From positions 151,330,501 to 151,394,500 of the forward strand of contig JAZHRO010000063.1 of assembly GCA_037157565.1 (NCBI GenBank): 64,000 bases of DNA, given 5' to 3'. Positions 21,031-33,972 of the stretch are shown piece by piece. Under the pieces are notes generated by a model. It saw only the letters and a program-made list of their open reading frames with translations. It had not been told where the DNA came from and made no database searches. Positions within the stretch are counted from its first letter, which is position 1. The number at the start of each line of letters is the position of its first letter. This DNA is from Thalassia testudinum. Lineage: Eukaryota; Streptophyta; Magnoliopsida; Alismatales; Hydrocharitaceae. The position numbers were made by a program, and so were the translations under genes.

Positions 21031-22498
21031 ATGGACTACCCTTACTCTTATCATTTTAATCATGATCCCATGCCCCACGTGTATCCCTCCTTTAAGGGGT
21101 ACAATGACAATTTATGGGGTCATTCATATTCTCACCTTGGGAGTACTGGCCCAATAATTCCTACTTTTGAGCAGAGTCTAAGAGCTGGATTTTCCAACCC
21201 AGGAGTTCCCACTAGTATGCAAACACCCAACCCTCCGACCCTTTATGATCTTTCTTATCAAGGATGGACTAATACTCCTAGGCAACTTGAGCTTGAAATT
21301 GACTATCCTCCCTAATTTGACAGTAGCATCTCCGCTTTTATGATAGAAATGCAAAAACAACAGAAAGAAATGATTGAGTCTATGGGAGAGATTTTGAGTA
21401 GTCAATGATTGAGTGAGGAAATTTGTCAGCTTAGCTACCCCCCTACTATTGATTCTGATTCCTACCCCTACGCTCGTACTCATCAAACTGATTTTGAGGA
21501 AACGAACGACAAAAGGGATTCTATTTTGAGGAGTAGCTATCACATGAACTCTACTCTTGAGACACGATCACTAGAGGAGGATAATCCTATTGATTATCTA
21601 CCCAAGTTATATTGGAGTTAAAAGAAAGGGAAGATGGTACCACCAGATGACCTTGGCCCCCCTAACAGCATCTTTTTCACCCCCAATGACCTGGGTTAAG
21701 GTCATGTTCCTACCACTTCCCCGATTGATTATGTGGTGGAACCCCATTCTACCCTTACTGAGCCCAATCCCTACCCTCCACTTAGGGAACCAACACCTAC
21801 CCTACAACATTCTAAGGATTTACATGTACCCCACATAGGTGACCCTAAGGGCATGGACGAAGATTTGGATGAATTTGATTAGTTCTGGTCTCAGGGACAC
21901 AAAGTGTCTATTTTTTAGGAGGATAATGATCCAATGGAGGAACCCTGACTTAGAGTTTAGAGTGAATCTTGAGGGGATTATGTTTTATTTGAGGAATTAC
22001 CCCCTGAGGATATGAATGATTTGGTGAAATTCGGATTCCTCCCTATTTTTGATCTTGAAAACCATCATCCCCAAAACTGGAAGATATGGAAGCAATGCAA
22101 CATATGAGGGATTTTATACATCCCATAGGCAGGAGTCAAGTGTTGAACAAGAACTTGAGGATGTAATATTTAAGCAAACTCCCGATCTCATTGCTTCCAG
22201 CCTTCCTTCACATGATAGTGAAATGGGGGTCACCCTTGATCTGTCCAATCTCGAGGCTAAACACTTAGCCTCATTCTAGGATGAGCTCCCCAATGATAGG
22301 CAGGATGATTTTGATTTGTCTACTAGGGATGACTTAAAGGAGCTTGAACGGTTGGTGGGGATGGATGTTGAACCTCCTAAGTCCTATTTGACTCTCATCA
22401 CCATCCCGCAACTTAGAAACCTATACACCCTAGCTAACTCTTGGGTCAAGTATCTACTCACATACATTCTTTCTAGGGAGAGTATCTAGCAAGTACAC
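21031..22498 (+). pseudogene. Decayed orphan ORF of E2, part 1
   Basis: A broken frame begins MDYPYSYHFNHDPMPHVYPS and continues with stops at about 21313 and 21406, then shifts frame near 22049. It is rich in Asn, Pro, Tyr, Asp and Glu (DYLPKLYWS, LPSHDSEMGVTLDLSNLEAK, DELPNDRQDDFDLSTRDDLK). I see no zinc knuckle, protease or polymerase motif. Its place and its acidic second half resemble the orphan frame of E1, but a direct relationship is not proven. S3 interrupts it at 22499, and the frame goes on at 25199. Confidence 0.5.
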
Positions 22499-25198
22499 TG
22501 TTTACGCGCGATCGAGGAGTTTTAAGTCATTTCGTTGTAGCAAAGCCTCAATTGCTTGAAAATAATTAAATTTATAACTCAGATTCTAAAGGAATCCGAG
22601 GTCGAACATAGGGAGTAAATATGAAATTCACAACATTAATCTTGATTTGAAATGAATGATAAACAGAGTACAATAGAGATATTCAATGAATCAAGCACTC
22701 AGAAATATATTCAATAGGAACCAATGTATGATGAAGCAAAAAGGAAGGAGAATCAAAACAATGGTGATTTGAATCACCACTTATTCTCCTAATTGAAACA
22801 TGCATTCAATTATTTAATCAGAATTCAACTGTAAACTATAGTAGTTAAATAATTCAACAGTAACATTCAAATAATGTCATAGTGTTCTCAACCAAATTAG
22901 ACGTTAGATTCTTCTTTCAGACGGCTTAAGTGTCTTAGGCACAAGGCTCTTCAGAGAGCCTTTCTTCTTCAGCTTATTCTTTAAGCCTATCAAAGCTTCC
23001 CTTCTTCTTCTTCACAATGTCTTCTCTTCCTTAAAGCTTCTCTTCTTCTTCAGAATCCTTCTTCAAAAACCTTTCTTCTCCTTCACAGCACAGGGGAACT
23101 AACTCCTTCAGCTACTAAGTGTCGCATAGGGCACAAGTCTTAGAGAGCAAAACCCTCCCCTACTCTCTCACAAGCCTTCCTCCTCTTCTCTCAAGGCCAG
23201 ACCCAGCGTAGTCAGATCCAAATACGAGTATTCGGGTTGAGAGCATGGACCAAAGTCACTAGCATGGGTGGTGATCGAGGTGTGCTTAATAGGTCAGGCA
23301 ATCAGATGTGAGGGGTGTGAGGGACCTGACCCCTCATGTCTTGGGCAGTAAGCTCAATTCACAAAATCCTTATATGTGTAGCAGAGGCTTCGTCCACGCC
23401 TGATGTGGCACTAAGGCGCCCTGGGTTCTTTGCGTGCAGCTGCATGACGAAGGTTAGTCCAATTGGAGGTGAAGACGAAGCCGTGGTCTCTAATTAAGGA
23501 CCTGGGAAAGGTCTTGGAAGTGTTCTGCGGGACTTAGAGATGGTAATTTGGTTGAAGATGGTTGGAGTACTACGTTTGTGGCTGGACGAGACAGCGGCGA
23601 CGGCGAAGCACGGCAAAGGCCTGAAAAGCAAATAAGGCCTCACGACCACATTAGAACAGCTCAGGAGAACCACTAGGTGATGGCGAAGGTTGTGGTGGTG
23701 TTAGGTCGGTGTGGGAGTGGGCGTGGAGGTCAGGCAAACTTGAAGAAGGTGATCGGCGATGGGTGTGTTTGGTGGGGCGTTGTAGGGAGTATTTGGAGGA
23801 ATTGAATGAGGGGTTTTGATGGAGAGAGTACAGTGATGCTTATCTGAGTCATGGCGAGGCGAGCGGTGCGATGTAGCGTTGGGGAGGACATGCCGGAGGT
23901 ACGCTGGACGTGGGGAAGATGGAGGGACTGAGAGCGAATGGTGGGTCGAATTAGGAGGTAGAGGGGTTAGGGAGATTAAGGAGAAGAAGTAGGAGAAGAT
24001 GAGACCTAGTTTAGTAGACAAAAGGGTAGGAGGGTGTTAGCATTGATTGGCCGGCATTATGGAAGAGAACTTCTCTGGTGAGAGGGCGGCGAGGAAGAAG
24101 AGGATGTAGGGGGCTTCTGCCGGTGTCGCGAGAAGTAGAGGAAGGAGGGGAGTTGTTTCCCTCTACCTTTGGTAAGTGGCAGAGGGCAAGGAAGTTGGGG
24201 AAGAGAGCTTGTCAGAGCTGGTTGGAGGAGGCCGGAGGGAGGAGTTTTTAACGAAGAAGTGTGGCAAAGCCAACCTAAGGAGAAGCGGAATTGCGACCTG
24301 GGTCTTTTTATAGGCCTTATAGATGAGTTCCAAGCTTGGAAACAAGCTTGCGAACTTTGGGGGCTTCGCGCTCAAAAGGTACCCGAATCTTTCATGCGTT
24401 CACATGAGAGATTGGGAAGGAGTTAGGATTCATGGTCGGGTCCATTTGGAAGGGAATTCCTCAAGGAATCTTTGGTTCAATTTTGGATAGTTTGATTAAG
24501 AATCGAGAAAGAAATCCTCACTCTAATCTCGACGGGGCTTGGTGTGTTCACACCAATGGCACCAAAGACCCAATTGCAAAGAATGATGAGAAAGAGTCAG
24601 ACTGAACTAAAATGAAAACCAGGTCAAGATGATTTCTGATTAGGCCCAAATTTTGTTTCAAACCTAATTTGGACCCAAGAAATCTATTGGTGAAGTAGGA
24701 TTTTGATTTTGACCAAGTTTGACTGGTCAATTTGCGTAGAAACCCAAATAAGGTAACTTTCTGTCTAAGACTCTATTTAAGGTCAAAATGAGTTCAAAAG
24801 GACAAATCAAAGGTACCAAACCTTATGGAATATTTTTCTATGATTTTTAGAAGGTTTAGATGAAATTTATCCTGATCAGAACCTCTGTTGTTTAAGCGGG
24901 TATGAAATTAGAGTTTTAGGTTGCTGTTTATCTCGAAAAGTGCGAAAACCCATTTATGTCTGTGTGAACCCTCTTATTAGACATTAATGAACATTAGACC
25001 TTAGATTAACCCCTAGGAAACCCTGTGATTATTCTGCATTCTTGATATGTTAAAACTGTAGAATTAACCTTGTTTTAAAGTGATCCTTTCAGAATGGATA
25101 TTCAGTGAATTACAACTCTCTAGTGATTATGTAGGAGCATTTGTTAATTGATTTTGATTAATTAAAGATAGTTATGGCTCATGATGATGTTATCATCA
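22499..25198 (-). mobile_element. S3: inverted solo LTR in E2
   Basis: Read on the minus strand it starts TGATGATAACATCATCA (ending at 25198), close to the terminus of S1 and S2. It continues with matches to the E1 LTR: gctcctacataa near the start, taaaccttctaaaaatcat, and ctccctatgttcgacctcgg near the end. It closes cgcgcgtaaaca at 22499. Flanks TACAC (22494-22498) and TACAT (25199-25203) form a target duplication with one change. A TATA box reads ctataaaaaga on the minus strand near 24306. The plus-strand frames inside are LTR shadows. Confidence 0.85.
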
Positions 25199-25428
25199 TA
25201 CATCCTCAAGTGGAAAGACGAGTTTGGATTGATGCTTGTATCTTTAGTCTCGCCATTCAAGGGTATGAAATAATTATTCATATATCTTTTACAACCCTTC
25301 CTGCTTTGGAGGACCTTTGTTATCCTTCGCTTATTCTATTTCAAGAGGTCCCTTCTCATGTTCCTTCTGTTATTCCTAGACCTCTCCAGGTAGTCTACAA
25401 GGTTCTTTATTTTCACATCTTTTGGTGA
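25199..25428 (+). pseudogene. Decayed orphan ORF of E2, part 2
   Basis: Continues the E2 body right of S3: HPQVERRVWIDACIFSLAIQ, then a hydrophobic stretch ending LYFHIFW with a stop at about 25426. The ATG at 25174 is inside S3, so the apparent start of this frame is accidental. No domain recognised. Confidence 0.4.
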
Positions 25429-26928
25429 GCATTTGGAATCACGCTGCATCATTAGTTCGCCAACATCTGTGGCTACCTATTTTCATGGTCTGTACTTTTG
25501 TGCATATTTTTTGGTCCTAGTTCTTTCTATTTAGAACCAGACTTGCAAGTTCCCTATAAGTCTGACTGCCGATAGGAAATGCAGCGCTTGTTGGGAGGCA
25601 ACACAACTTCTTAAATAATGTCTTTATCAGGTGATTTCCTCCCTCTCTCCCCCTGTCTTAATTTTAAAATGAGGACATTGTAGGATTTAGGCATGGGGGC
25701 ATGCATTCTGCATTTTTGATTTTTCGTGGGAAATATTCATGAAAAAGAAAAAAAAAAGCATTTCACTTTGTTGAGTTAAATGTGTTAGTCCTAACATTTT
25801 CTATGGATGAATTCATCTAAGTTCTGGGTTGGATCAAGTGATAAGACCTTTAGTGTCTTACCTCTAGAGATAAGTGAGAGATACTATCTTTAGAACCTTA
25901 GGGCTCTGAGAACTTAAAAGTCTTGAGTATTCGTTAAGATGCAGATTGTTCTTCGAGTGGTTGAGGATGTTGTGAAGCAACGGTATTAGGTCAAGGACTT
26001 AGGAAGAATTTGATACCCTTAACTACCCTTTTGTTTGTGGGTTTTGGTAACCTAAGCATTTAACTTCACACATACTATGGTTTTGTTTGGAATGCCTAAT
26101 AAAGTGTTCACCTTAAGTTTGTTCTCGAAGAAACTTTGGTTCTCTAGGCTCTGACTTAGGACAAGCTTGAAAACACCACTTGATTGGATGAGTTCCTTCT
26201 GCATGAGAGATGGAGCTTATACTCTCCTTAATGACGCAATGATAACATGTTCCATGGCACTTGTCTCTTAGGATATCCATCCTACTGGGGCATGGATGAG
26301 CATTGTGCAGTTCAAGTACCATGGGCAGCACTATCTCGAAGCACCGAATGCCAAATACTTGAATTCACTTAAGAATACCATAGGCGGTACTATCCTGAAG
26401 TGTCGATTGCCTTAGTTTCTTGGGGTCACCATGGGCGATGTTATCTCGAAGCATTGAAAGCCAGTCGTCCTTCGAGGATCGGTGATGGGGACAATGAATC
26501 CGATATAGATTGGGTTGATAGCTGATCCAAGGTTAGACTCAGAGGAATCAAACAAATAAAAAAAAATGAATTACAAAAGAAAAATCACAAAAAAACATTC
26601 GCCTTCTTTCGTGTTGGCCATCATACCAACACAAATTTAAATCATCTGCAGACTAAATAAAGACCACTTGCACCTATGCACGAATGCTTAAACCTTTGGG
26701 ACCAACAAACATTAGGGCAGGCTTAGGAGTCTGAGAAACCTCTATCGACGACTCAAAACTCACGCTGACTAGGTTTGCATCTTGATCGGTACTTGGGTAC
26801 CTTAAGGTCTAAAGGTGGTATCTCAAATGAATTTCTAGAGGCGAGATGTGTTAAGGCACCCTAACAGCCAAGTCTTGCCTAGAGTCTTTGGTGTTCTACA
26901 TAGATTTTGCTCAGGACTAGCAAAACTT
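25429..26928 (+). other. E2 3' noncoding region with conserved structures
   Basis: Holds the Athila-type hairpin GTTGGGAGGCAAC (about 25593), an internal polypurine-like box (about 25671-25699, gaggacattgtaggattt then aggcatggggg) and three hairpin units (26319-26464). A stretch near 26780 (cttgatcggtacttgggtac) parallels E1 near 8670. No gene. Confidence 0.6.
26319..26464 (+). repeat. Three-hairpin module of E2
   Basis: Units at 26319-26354, 26378-26413 and 26429-26464 start 59 and 51 bases apart, as in E1 (59 and 50). Each can fold into an outer stem (TGGGCA/TGCCA, AGGC/GCCT or TGGGC/GCCA) and an inner stem (TCG/CGA, TGA/TCG or TCGA/TTGA). Paired changes keep the stems. Confidence 0.65.
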
Positions 26929-26943
26929 AGGAATGAGGGTATT
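26912..26943 (+). promoter_or_regulatory. E2 polypurine tract
   Basis: Gactagcaaaacttag followed by gaatgagggta, directly before the 3' LTR. It is a slightly decayed version of the module in E1 and E3. Confidence 0.7.
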
Positions 26944-27669
26944 TGATAGGTTCACTTTAGTGGACCATAATTAGCTTAAGTACTCATTAATTATATTTTC
27001 CTAGTTTCTAATTTTCCAAGACCTAAGTGATAATTTATCTTAGTTTGCATACATTTTTTATGCTCCAACTTCACATTTAATAACATATTTTTATGTTACT
27101 TATTTGTTGTATGCAGGCTGGATGCAAGAACTATTGGAGCAAACATGGAGGGTGCCATTTACAAAATGTCACACATGACCCATGCACATATCTCCGTTTA
27201 TTAGCTGGCCTCCCATATTTGGTCAAGGCTCAATTTAATAGGGAATTAAAGATCTCTTGATCTTAAGCATTAATAGTGGGGACAACCATTTTCGCAAGCG
27301 AATACACTCGATTTGTAGAGAGGGGTATAAAAACTCCCCTTCTTCCTTGCTGAAGGGGAGAGATTGCAACTCTTCTTTTTCCCCCTTCAGGGGCCACCTC
27401 CACCTTCACCATCGTGTATCAAGCTTGCACTGTGAACCTCAAGTGAGCACTATGGACCGCTGCGTTCTCCGACCTCGCCTTCATCTCCACTCATGCATGT
27501 AGTGGCAATGTGTGTACGCCACTCCTCCCACTAGGCCCTCCACTGCGAACTTCATCGCCACCATTCTATCCACGCCATCCACTTCTTCATTTTCTCCATC
27601 TTCTTCAACCTCTAGAGAACCCAAACTTCATCCTCGTGCCACCTCACCACAATAACACCTTCAGGCCAC

Positions 27670-30600
27670 TGATAAACACGTATGAATTCATGATAAAATG
27701 CTTATTTCTGATAGTTCCTAGACCTAGCATTGCATTTCATAGTATAAATATTGCATAACATTCATTGCATTGCATTTAGGATAGTTTGTGTATTATGTAC
27801 ATTAATTCTAACATTTTATATGGTTAGGAGGCAGTGCGACATCTTTATGGGCTTTGGATGAAGAATCCGACCGTATGGATGGATTCAGAGTGACGATCGC
27901 AATCCGTTAGTGCAAAATCACCCCAATCAGAGCTCCATAGCACCCTCTACAAGAAGAAGATGGATGGCCCAGATGGTGCCACGTGTCGCCATCTAGGCCA
28001 CCCTACATGAGTTATAGCCCCCAGCCTCGCCTCAAGAAGAGAATCCTAGCCGTTGGATCTCAATCCAACAACTGAGAATAGCCCAACATCACCCAACCTC
28101 CTCCAAAAGCACCTCAAGGAAGATTTAATCACGACTGTTGGATCCTCATCCAATGGTCGGATCCAACGGTCGAGCTTTAGCTACACCTATCCCTCCACAT
28201 GACAATCGGGCACCCTTGTCACAGTGGTAGCGCACCCATTTCGCAAAGAGGGGACGCAAGATCAAGTGGCGATTCACCGTGACCACTTCAGCACTAGAAG
28301 AAATTGGACCACTCGATCTTGATCGAGAGGCTAGGGTGGCACACGCGTGATCAGACGCCGCCCAGTGACGCGAGGAGACATGCTAGATCGAATGCACGCA
28401 ATCAGAGAGCACATTTAAGACGATCGGATGCACTTTCGATCGTCAGATCTTCTCGAACGCACGATGCATGCACGTTTGAATCCACAAGAGCGCAATTTGA
28501 GAGAGCATCCCAGCTGCATGATGATGGATCCAATGGCTGCCAACGTACGTGCCAGCAGAGGAGCACAATCCTCGTGATTTGAATCGCGTAGGCCGCCTGA
28601 TCCTCAGTCGTGCGATGCGAATCCAACGGCTGAGGCTCTCCCCGCACTGTGTGATAACACTACATATGGGGGTGATAACTCTGTTGAATAGGGCCCATCT
28701 TAAGAATAAAAGGCACAACATAAATAGAATGGGAGCATTACATGCATCATATACCAAGATTGCTTATAAAACTGTATTAGTGGCCATTTGTGTAAGCACT
28801 TGTCAAAGCAGGCCTCAGATGAGCAATCGGACCGCATGGATGGATTTAGAACAACGAACGGAGTCCAACGGACTCAAGATCGGCCAAATCCGACATCTGG
28901 AGCTCCTACAATGGGCCCAAGAAGTTCTGACCGTTGATCTGGTGATCAATGGCCCTCTTTGCACCACATCGCCCCTACTCCACCGCACGCCACTTCATCC
29001 ATCAGCTGAGATCAAATCCCGGCCGTCGATCTTCGATCGGACAGCTGAGAACCGTGCAGTCGATGTGACAAAGCGCGGGCGTGGTGCAACGGTTCGCACG
29101 CACGCCTGCATGCACGCGACGCGGGTTTGAGCCGTGCGGTGCGTAAAATTGAAGACGAAGGAAGCTCATGGAGAAATTGGGTAGCCCGATTAGCAGCGGG
29201 TGGCCGAGATCGCGCCACGTGGTGCGCCCTCAGATTGCGCGCGCGCACGCTGGGCGACGACGCCCACGGACATGCGCGCCCAAGGATCGATCCGAGCACA
29301 TCCAAGGGAAGATCTCAACCGTCCGATCTCAAGCGACGCCCACGGACTCTCACGCAGCAGCCGCGGATCGAGCGCGAAGAAGAACGGTGCGGGCGGTTGA
29401 CCGGTGGGCTGGAGGGCTTCATCGATGCTTTTGGAATGGTTTTAGCGACATCCCGGACATCGCTAAAGCCCCTTCTTCTTTTAGAAAGCCCTTCTCCCTA
29501 TTTAAACCCCCTCCAACCACTCATTCAAGGCATTCACTTCCCTTACAACTACTCTACCCCTCTCCTAGCTAGCTTTAGGCCCTCTTGTAATCACCGGAGA
29601 CGACGAGCCGCCGATGGAGACTCCTCCACCGTCATGGCTACCTCATTGCTCTCCCTCCTTCTCTCTCTTTCTTCCTCTCTTTTAAGCTTTCCATTACTTT
29701 TGTTTAAGCATGTATTTAATGTTGTAAGCTATGAACTAAAAGTGCATGATTAATGAAGTTACTTTCTGTTTAGTTGTTTACTTTAATTTCTGTTTAAGTT
29801 GCATGATCAAGCAAGAAACAACTATAACCCTAATCTCTCTCTCTATCTCTCTCTCGCTGTTCAACCCACACCTTTCACAAGCAAACTCTGTGCTTTCCAT
29901 GACAACAAGTGATAAGCAAAATCCAGTTTTCACGCCTCCCTGAGACCGACACTCGGACTCACCTCCGTTTCCTTACTTTAAAACCGATGTTGCAAGTGTG
30001 ACTATAACGATAGTTAACACACACACACAAGCACACGTCACTGTGCTAGCTACAATGGCTCCACCTCACGCCAGCGGAGGTGAGTGAAGGCTCTAGCAAC
30101 ACCCCGGTGGGTCTTCAGGGATGTTTTAAATGTTGGTGAAGACCTGTGCATTCAAAACACTTCTCTTCCACCACTATATAAACCCCATGACTCCTTCCCT
30201 TCCAAACCATTTCTACCTTTGCTACACCCACCTACTCTAGAGCTCCAGAAACCCATCAAAGCTCCCAAGAGCTCATTCCTAAGCTCCAAATGCCCCTTAC
30301 TAGTGTAGCGATCCCTTGCCCCACCAAATATTCCTCCTTCGTCTCACCACCTTCATAGGGAGCCTTGGAGCCGTCCTCTCACCTCCATTCCGGTAGAAGA
30401 TCACCTCCACCTCCTCATCTTCGTTTCGTGCCTTGGTGAAGCATTCCTCTATTTGGCATCCTCCGACATCTCATCCCCGTCGTCTAGCCTCTCACCTCCT
30501 CCATCCAAGTTGCCTCCGAGCACCATCGTCTCGCCGAATAGCCGAATCGGGAGATTTCTTTTCACCCCTATCTCTTTTATATTTTCTTAGCATCACATTG

Positions 30601-30867
30601 AGATTTATCAAATTTGTTCTTTCCATTTTATGAAGTTACCTTGCTTGTCTCTTGATTACAAAAACACAAAAAGATAACAAAATCCTAAAATACCTTAAAG
30701 AAACAACACGAAGCACAAATTTCAATGAAAACAAACGTCGCCCTCCTATGTTCGACCCAGGACTCCCTTGGAGTTTCGATAAAAGATCTTATTTGATAAT
30801 GTATTTTGCGACTATAGTGACGGGTTTATCCTAAACCCAACTTTCCTTCACCAAAACACGTTGATCA
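27670..30867 (+). mobile_element. S4: solo LTR in the E2 3' LTR
   Basis: Starts tgataaacacg and ends cacgttgatca, with perfect GCCAC duplications at 27665-27669 and 30868-30872. After removing S5 it is about 1.8 kb. A TATA box (TATATAAA) sits near 30175. The tail cctatgttcgacccaggact is of the Athila-LTR style. No interior genes. The 5' half resembles S5 (accgtatggatggatt against accgcatggatggattt), so the two belong to related families. Confidence 0.85.
28652..30040 (+). mobile_element. S5: solo LTR inside S4
   Basis: Starts tgataacactac and ends gcacacgtca, with perfect CTGTG duplications at 28647-28651 and 30041-30045. It is 1389 bp, with its own TATA (tatttaaa, about 29499) and a tail ending actcggactcacctccg before a CA-repeat. 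Frames of up to 208 residues inside (28549-29753) overlap on several frames and both strands and have no domain. Confidence 0.85.
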
Positions 30868-31546
30868 GCCACCTTCATCATTGCCAACATCCCTATCATC
30901 CTCACTTCTCTCAACTGCATCCACGCCACAACGTGAAAATTACGACACATCCTTTTCAGTTCTATCTTAAGTAAGCGAAAATCGATCTATCAATGCTGGA
31001 GTACCTATTCACAAAGAAGAAATACTTTCAGGGATCTTACCACAAAATTTTGGGGACCCATTTGTGATAAAAGTCTCATTCCTAGGGATTAATTTGCAAT
31101 TCTGCCTAATTGGTTAATGATTGGATTCTATTAATGCATTTCTAGTGCTTTTATTACATTATTATGTTCAAACACTATTGTTAGATATTGTTTAGTGTTC
31201 AGTCTCAATATTACTTGAGCATTTTTTCTAATTGAGCATTAAAACAAAACAAAATTGTTAAACTTGTTTGACATTTATTCTCGCACCTAATCCTAAATTT
31301 TACCTTTCTATTTTGCAAACCATGGTGTGATTATGAACTTATTAGATTTTAGAGAACTCAACCCTAATACAAGTTCATTAAACTTGCTTTTAAATAATTA
31401 AATAATGATAGTTACGCTTTATTTTTACTCCTAGAGATGACCTCAGAATACTATTGTTTCGAGTAATATAAATTTCAAATGTTAACTCCACTTTTATCAT
31501 CTATACCACAATGTACACTTTGAAATTCGATTAAAGTGACTTAACA

Positions 31547-33342
31547 TTTCACAATCCAAAATCTTCAAACAGATGGCTTTAAAAAATCTACTCATCTCTA
31601 TAACTGAATCGACCATTGGATTAGGCAATACTCCATGAATAGCTAGCGAAAACAAGAACTGCATGCAAACATGTGAATTATGCCTTTGCAACCCATTGAT
31701 TTTCTTTTGAACTTCATTAATACAATGTGAAAGCTATGAAGAATACTCATCTGAGACTTGAATTTCCCTTAAAATGGAGAATATCCTATCCCTTTAACAT
31801 TGATTAAGATTGTACATTGCTCATGGAAATTTTTCTCCTTCAGTGACATGCAACTCAGGATGAATACCTAATTTCTTCATGTCATTTCTCGTTTTGAACA
31901 TGTCTTTCCGATTATCCGTTAAGTTCAGCACGTTTAAGATGTTGTCCATGATATTTTTCTTAATATGCACCACATTAAAGATTATGACGTATTGTAAGAT
32001 CTTTCCAATATGGAAGCTATATGAAGAAGATACTCTTCTTTTTAGAACCTGAGTCTTTTAAAGATGTTAGATCTTTCTTAAATGGATGACCAAGTTGTAC
32101 GTTGGCAATCTTTGGCAATTTGGCAAACACTTTGTACCCTGACAACCTAATGGACTTTGTGCTCAACTTATTTCTCGAGTTCCTACTCGAACACCGACAA
32201 GCTTTACCATCAAACCTATCCTTGAACTATGATGTTCGCCATTTATGTATAATGGGAAGAAATTTGCGGTGCCCTAAATAACAAAATTTGTTACTTTCAA
32301 GCAAACGCAAGTGATGCGTATCCTCCATACATATCGAATAGGCAAACTTCCCCTTGGTACTCAATCTAGACAAGTTTGCATATGTTGGGAAGTCATTAAT
32401 AGTCCACAACAGTGTTGCTTACAATTGAAAAAATTCTTTCTTATGTGCATCGTATGTGTGAACACTGTAGTGCCATAATTGCTTCAGTTCATCAACCATT
32501 GGTTGTAAATAAGTATTGATTTCTTTCCTGGTTGCTTTGGTCCTAGGATAAGAAGTGTCAGTATCATAAGTGAGGATCGCGTACAAAGCTAGGGAGGTAA
32601 ATTGTAAGTAACCATCACAACTAGCCAAATTGAGTACGAAGAGTACATGTTCTTGAAATGATTAAAGCCATCACTTGAAAGACCCAATCTAACATTACGT
32701 GAATCCCCTACAAATGATAAATGTGTCATGTTGAAATTTTTTTACTCTTTCTGGAAAAAAATATACCCATGTCGTAACTTGTTCTCCTGATGCCACATCA
32801 TCCACATTACAGTTCTAGTAGATATGAACAGCCGTTGTAATCTTGGAATTAATGAAAAGTATTAGAGAACCTTCCCAGCTTGTTTCTTATCTCCTCTATA
32901 TCTTTCCTGACCACATTTTGGACATGAAGTTATAGTGTACTCATTCCTATATAACACATAATCATTCAGACATGCGTGAATCTTCTCGCAATTCATACCA
33001 AGGACTCGAATCTACTTCTTTGCCTCATACCAAGATTCTGAAAGACCATCAGGATTATTCAACAACTCCCGTATGAATTGAAGCCCTCCAACATTAATTT
33101 CGCTATCACTCTATTCATAATTTTCATCTGAAATAATTTTAAAAGGAAAGATAACCTACTCATGTAACTGATTCTAGAAGCAATAGGATCCTTTGGTGCC
33201 TTCATTACATCGTAAAACTAAATACATCCTCTTAATGTTTCTTCCTAATTCCCAATCTCAGGATCTGTCGCACTCATCTCATTAAGGATCTCATCAATCC
33301 GATCACCCTCGGCATCATCATCAGACTCATTAATGTAGGATC
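31547..33342 (-). pseudogene. CACTA (En/Spm) TNP2-type transposase, central part
   Basis: Reading from 33342 leftward: an acidic lead (SYINESDDDAEGDRIDEILN), then EKIHACLNDYVLYRNEY, a CPKCGQERYRG metal-knuckle-like motif, VLRYF-type and RLQRLF motifs, NVRLGLSSDGFNHFKNM and SIWLVVMVTYNLPP. Next are TRKEINTYLQPMVDELKQLW and ATLLWTINDFPTYANLSRLS, then (31691-31547) MQRHNSHVCMQFLFSLAIHG and SRFFKAICLKILDCE of DUF4218. This is the canonical order of the TNP2 (Transposase_21) and DUF4218 domains of plant CACTA elements. Several stops and frameshifts break it. It joins N-terminally across C1/E3 to 58569-58890 and C-terminally across S2 to 16702. Confidence 0.9.
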
Positions 33343-33777
33343 TGTAATGCACAAGCACACTAGAAGGGAGGATGAATAATGTAGTAGATAAAAATTTGCA
33401 GGAATAACAAACCACAAAAACACATAAGATATATAGTGGTTTGATTGCACAACAAAAATACACCAACAATTGTGTTGTCTTGTGCTATTTCCTAGCATTA
33501 CCAGTGCATATTAGGTATCCATAGTCGCATTTGTAAAAATACACGCATGCATGCATTTACTTGAAAGGGAGGAGAGTGAAAAAAATGGCCTTGTAATTGA
33601 CAAATTCTTCAAGTGCTACCTTGCAAAATCTCCATCTTCATTTTTATTTATTTTTGACTTTGAATTTCTCTGCAAGGCTGTAGGCATGGCCTCTTCTTCC
33701 TCTTCGTGCCATGCTCTGCAGCAAGCCCTTCCTTGCAGCTGCTTGCCCTGCCAAGCCTTGACAGCAACGCACAGCTG

Positions 33778-33824
33778 CATGCACAGCTAGGGCATGGCTG
33801 TGCATGCCTTCTTCCTCTATAAAA
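33778..33824 (+). promoter_or_regulatory. Hairpin and TATA box of the E3 5' LTR
   Basis: GCATGCACAGC and GCTGTGCATGC (about 33778-33808) form a perfect 11-bp inverted repeat around tagggcatg. TATAAAA follows at 33818-33824. The 3' LTR keeps the TATA (55242-55248), but one stem base is changed. Confidence 0.6.
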
Positions 33825-33972
33825 CAGGCACGGCTTCTTCTTTGCAAGGGGGCCTGGTCCAAGCCAAAAAAACACCACAGCACCTTCCTTCCTCCTTCCA
33901 GGCCGTCTCCTCCCCTCTCCCTCCATATGCAGCCTCTCCTCCTCTGAGGAGCCACTCTGCGGGCAGGAGTAC

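Larger units (their letters stand above)
18331..30992 (+). mobile_element. E2: non-autonomous Athila-like LTR retrotransposon
   Basis: The LTRs (18331-19676, and 26944-30992 with later insertions removed) both start TGATAGGTTCACTTTAGT and end aaaatcgatctatca. The interior has a decayed frame, an Athila-type GTTGGGAGGCAAC box, an internal polypurine-like box, three hairpin units and a polypurine tract, all in the same order as E1. I could not find a clear primer-binding site. The flanks TTACT and ATGCT agree at only 3 of 5 positions, so the target duplication is weak and one edge may be rearranged. Confidence 0.85.
26944..30992 (+). repeat. E2 3' LTR, split by S4
   Basis: Aligns with 18331-19676 from tgataggttc to near 27669, is interrupted by S4, and resumes at 30868 up to atcgatctatca at 30992. 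About 500 bases of the 5' LTR (following ctgcatccacg) are missing here. The TATA region (gaggggtataaaaactcccc, about 27318) has lost the perfect inverted repeat of the 5' copy. Confidence 0.85.
16703..31546 (+). mobile_element. S2: solo LTR of the E1 superfamily, split by E2
   Basis: It begins with TGATGGTAACACCATCA, as S1 does. It can be followed to 18330 and resumes after E2 (about 30998) to ttaaca at 31546, about 2.2 kb in all. Flanks are GTTCA (16698-16702) and TTTCA (31547-31551), a target duplication with one change. It sits inside the DUF4218 coding region of the CACTA transposase, whose reading continues on both sides. The 272-residue plus frame at 17483-18301 lies in the LTR and has no recognisable domain. 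Confidence 0.85.

Noticed and set aside
28549..29753. Several overlapping frames of up to 208 residues in S5
   Set aside because: They lie within a solo LTR bounded by a perfect target duplication. Frames overlap each other in all registers.
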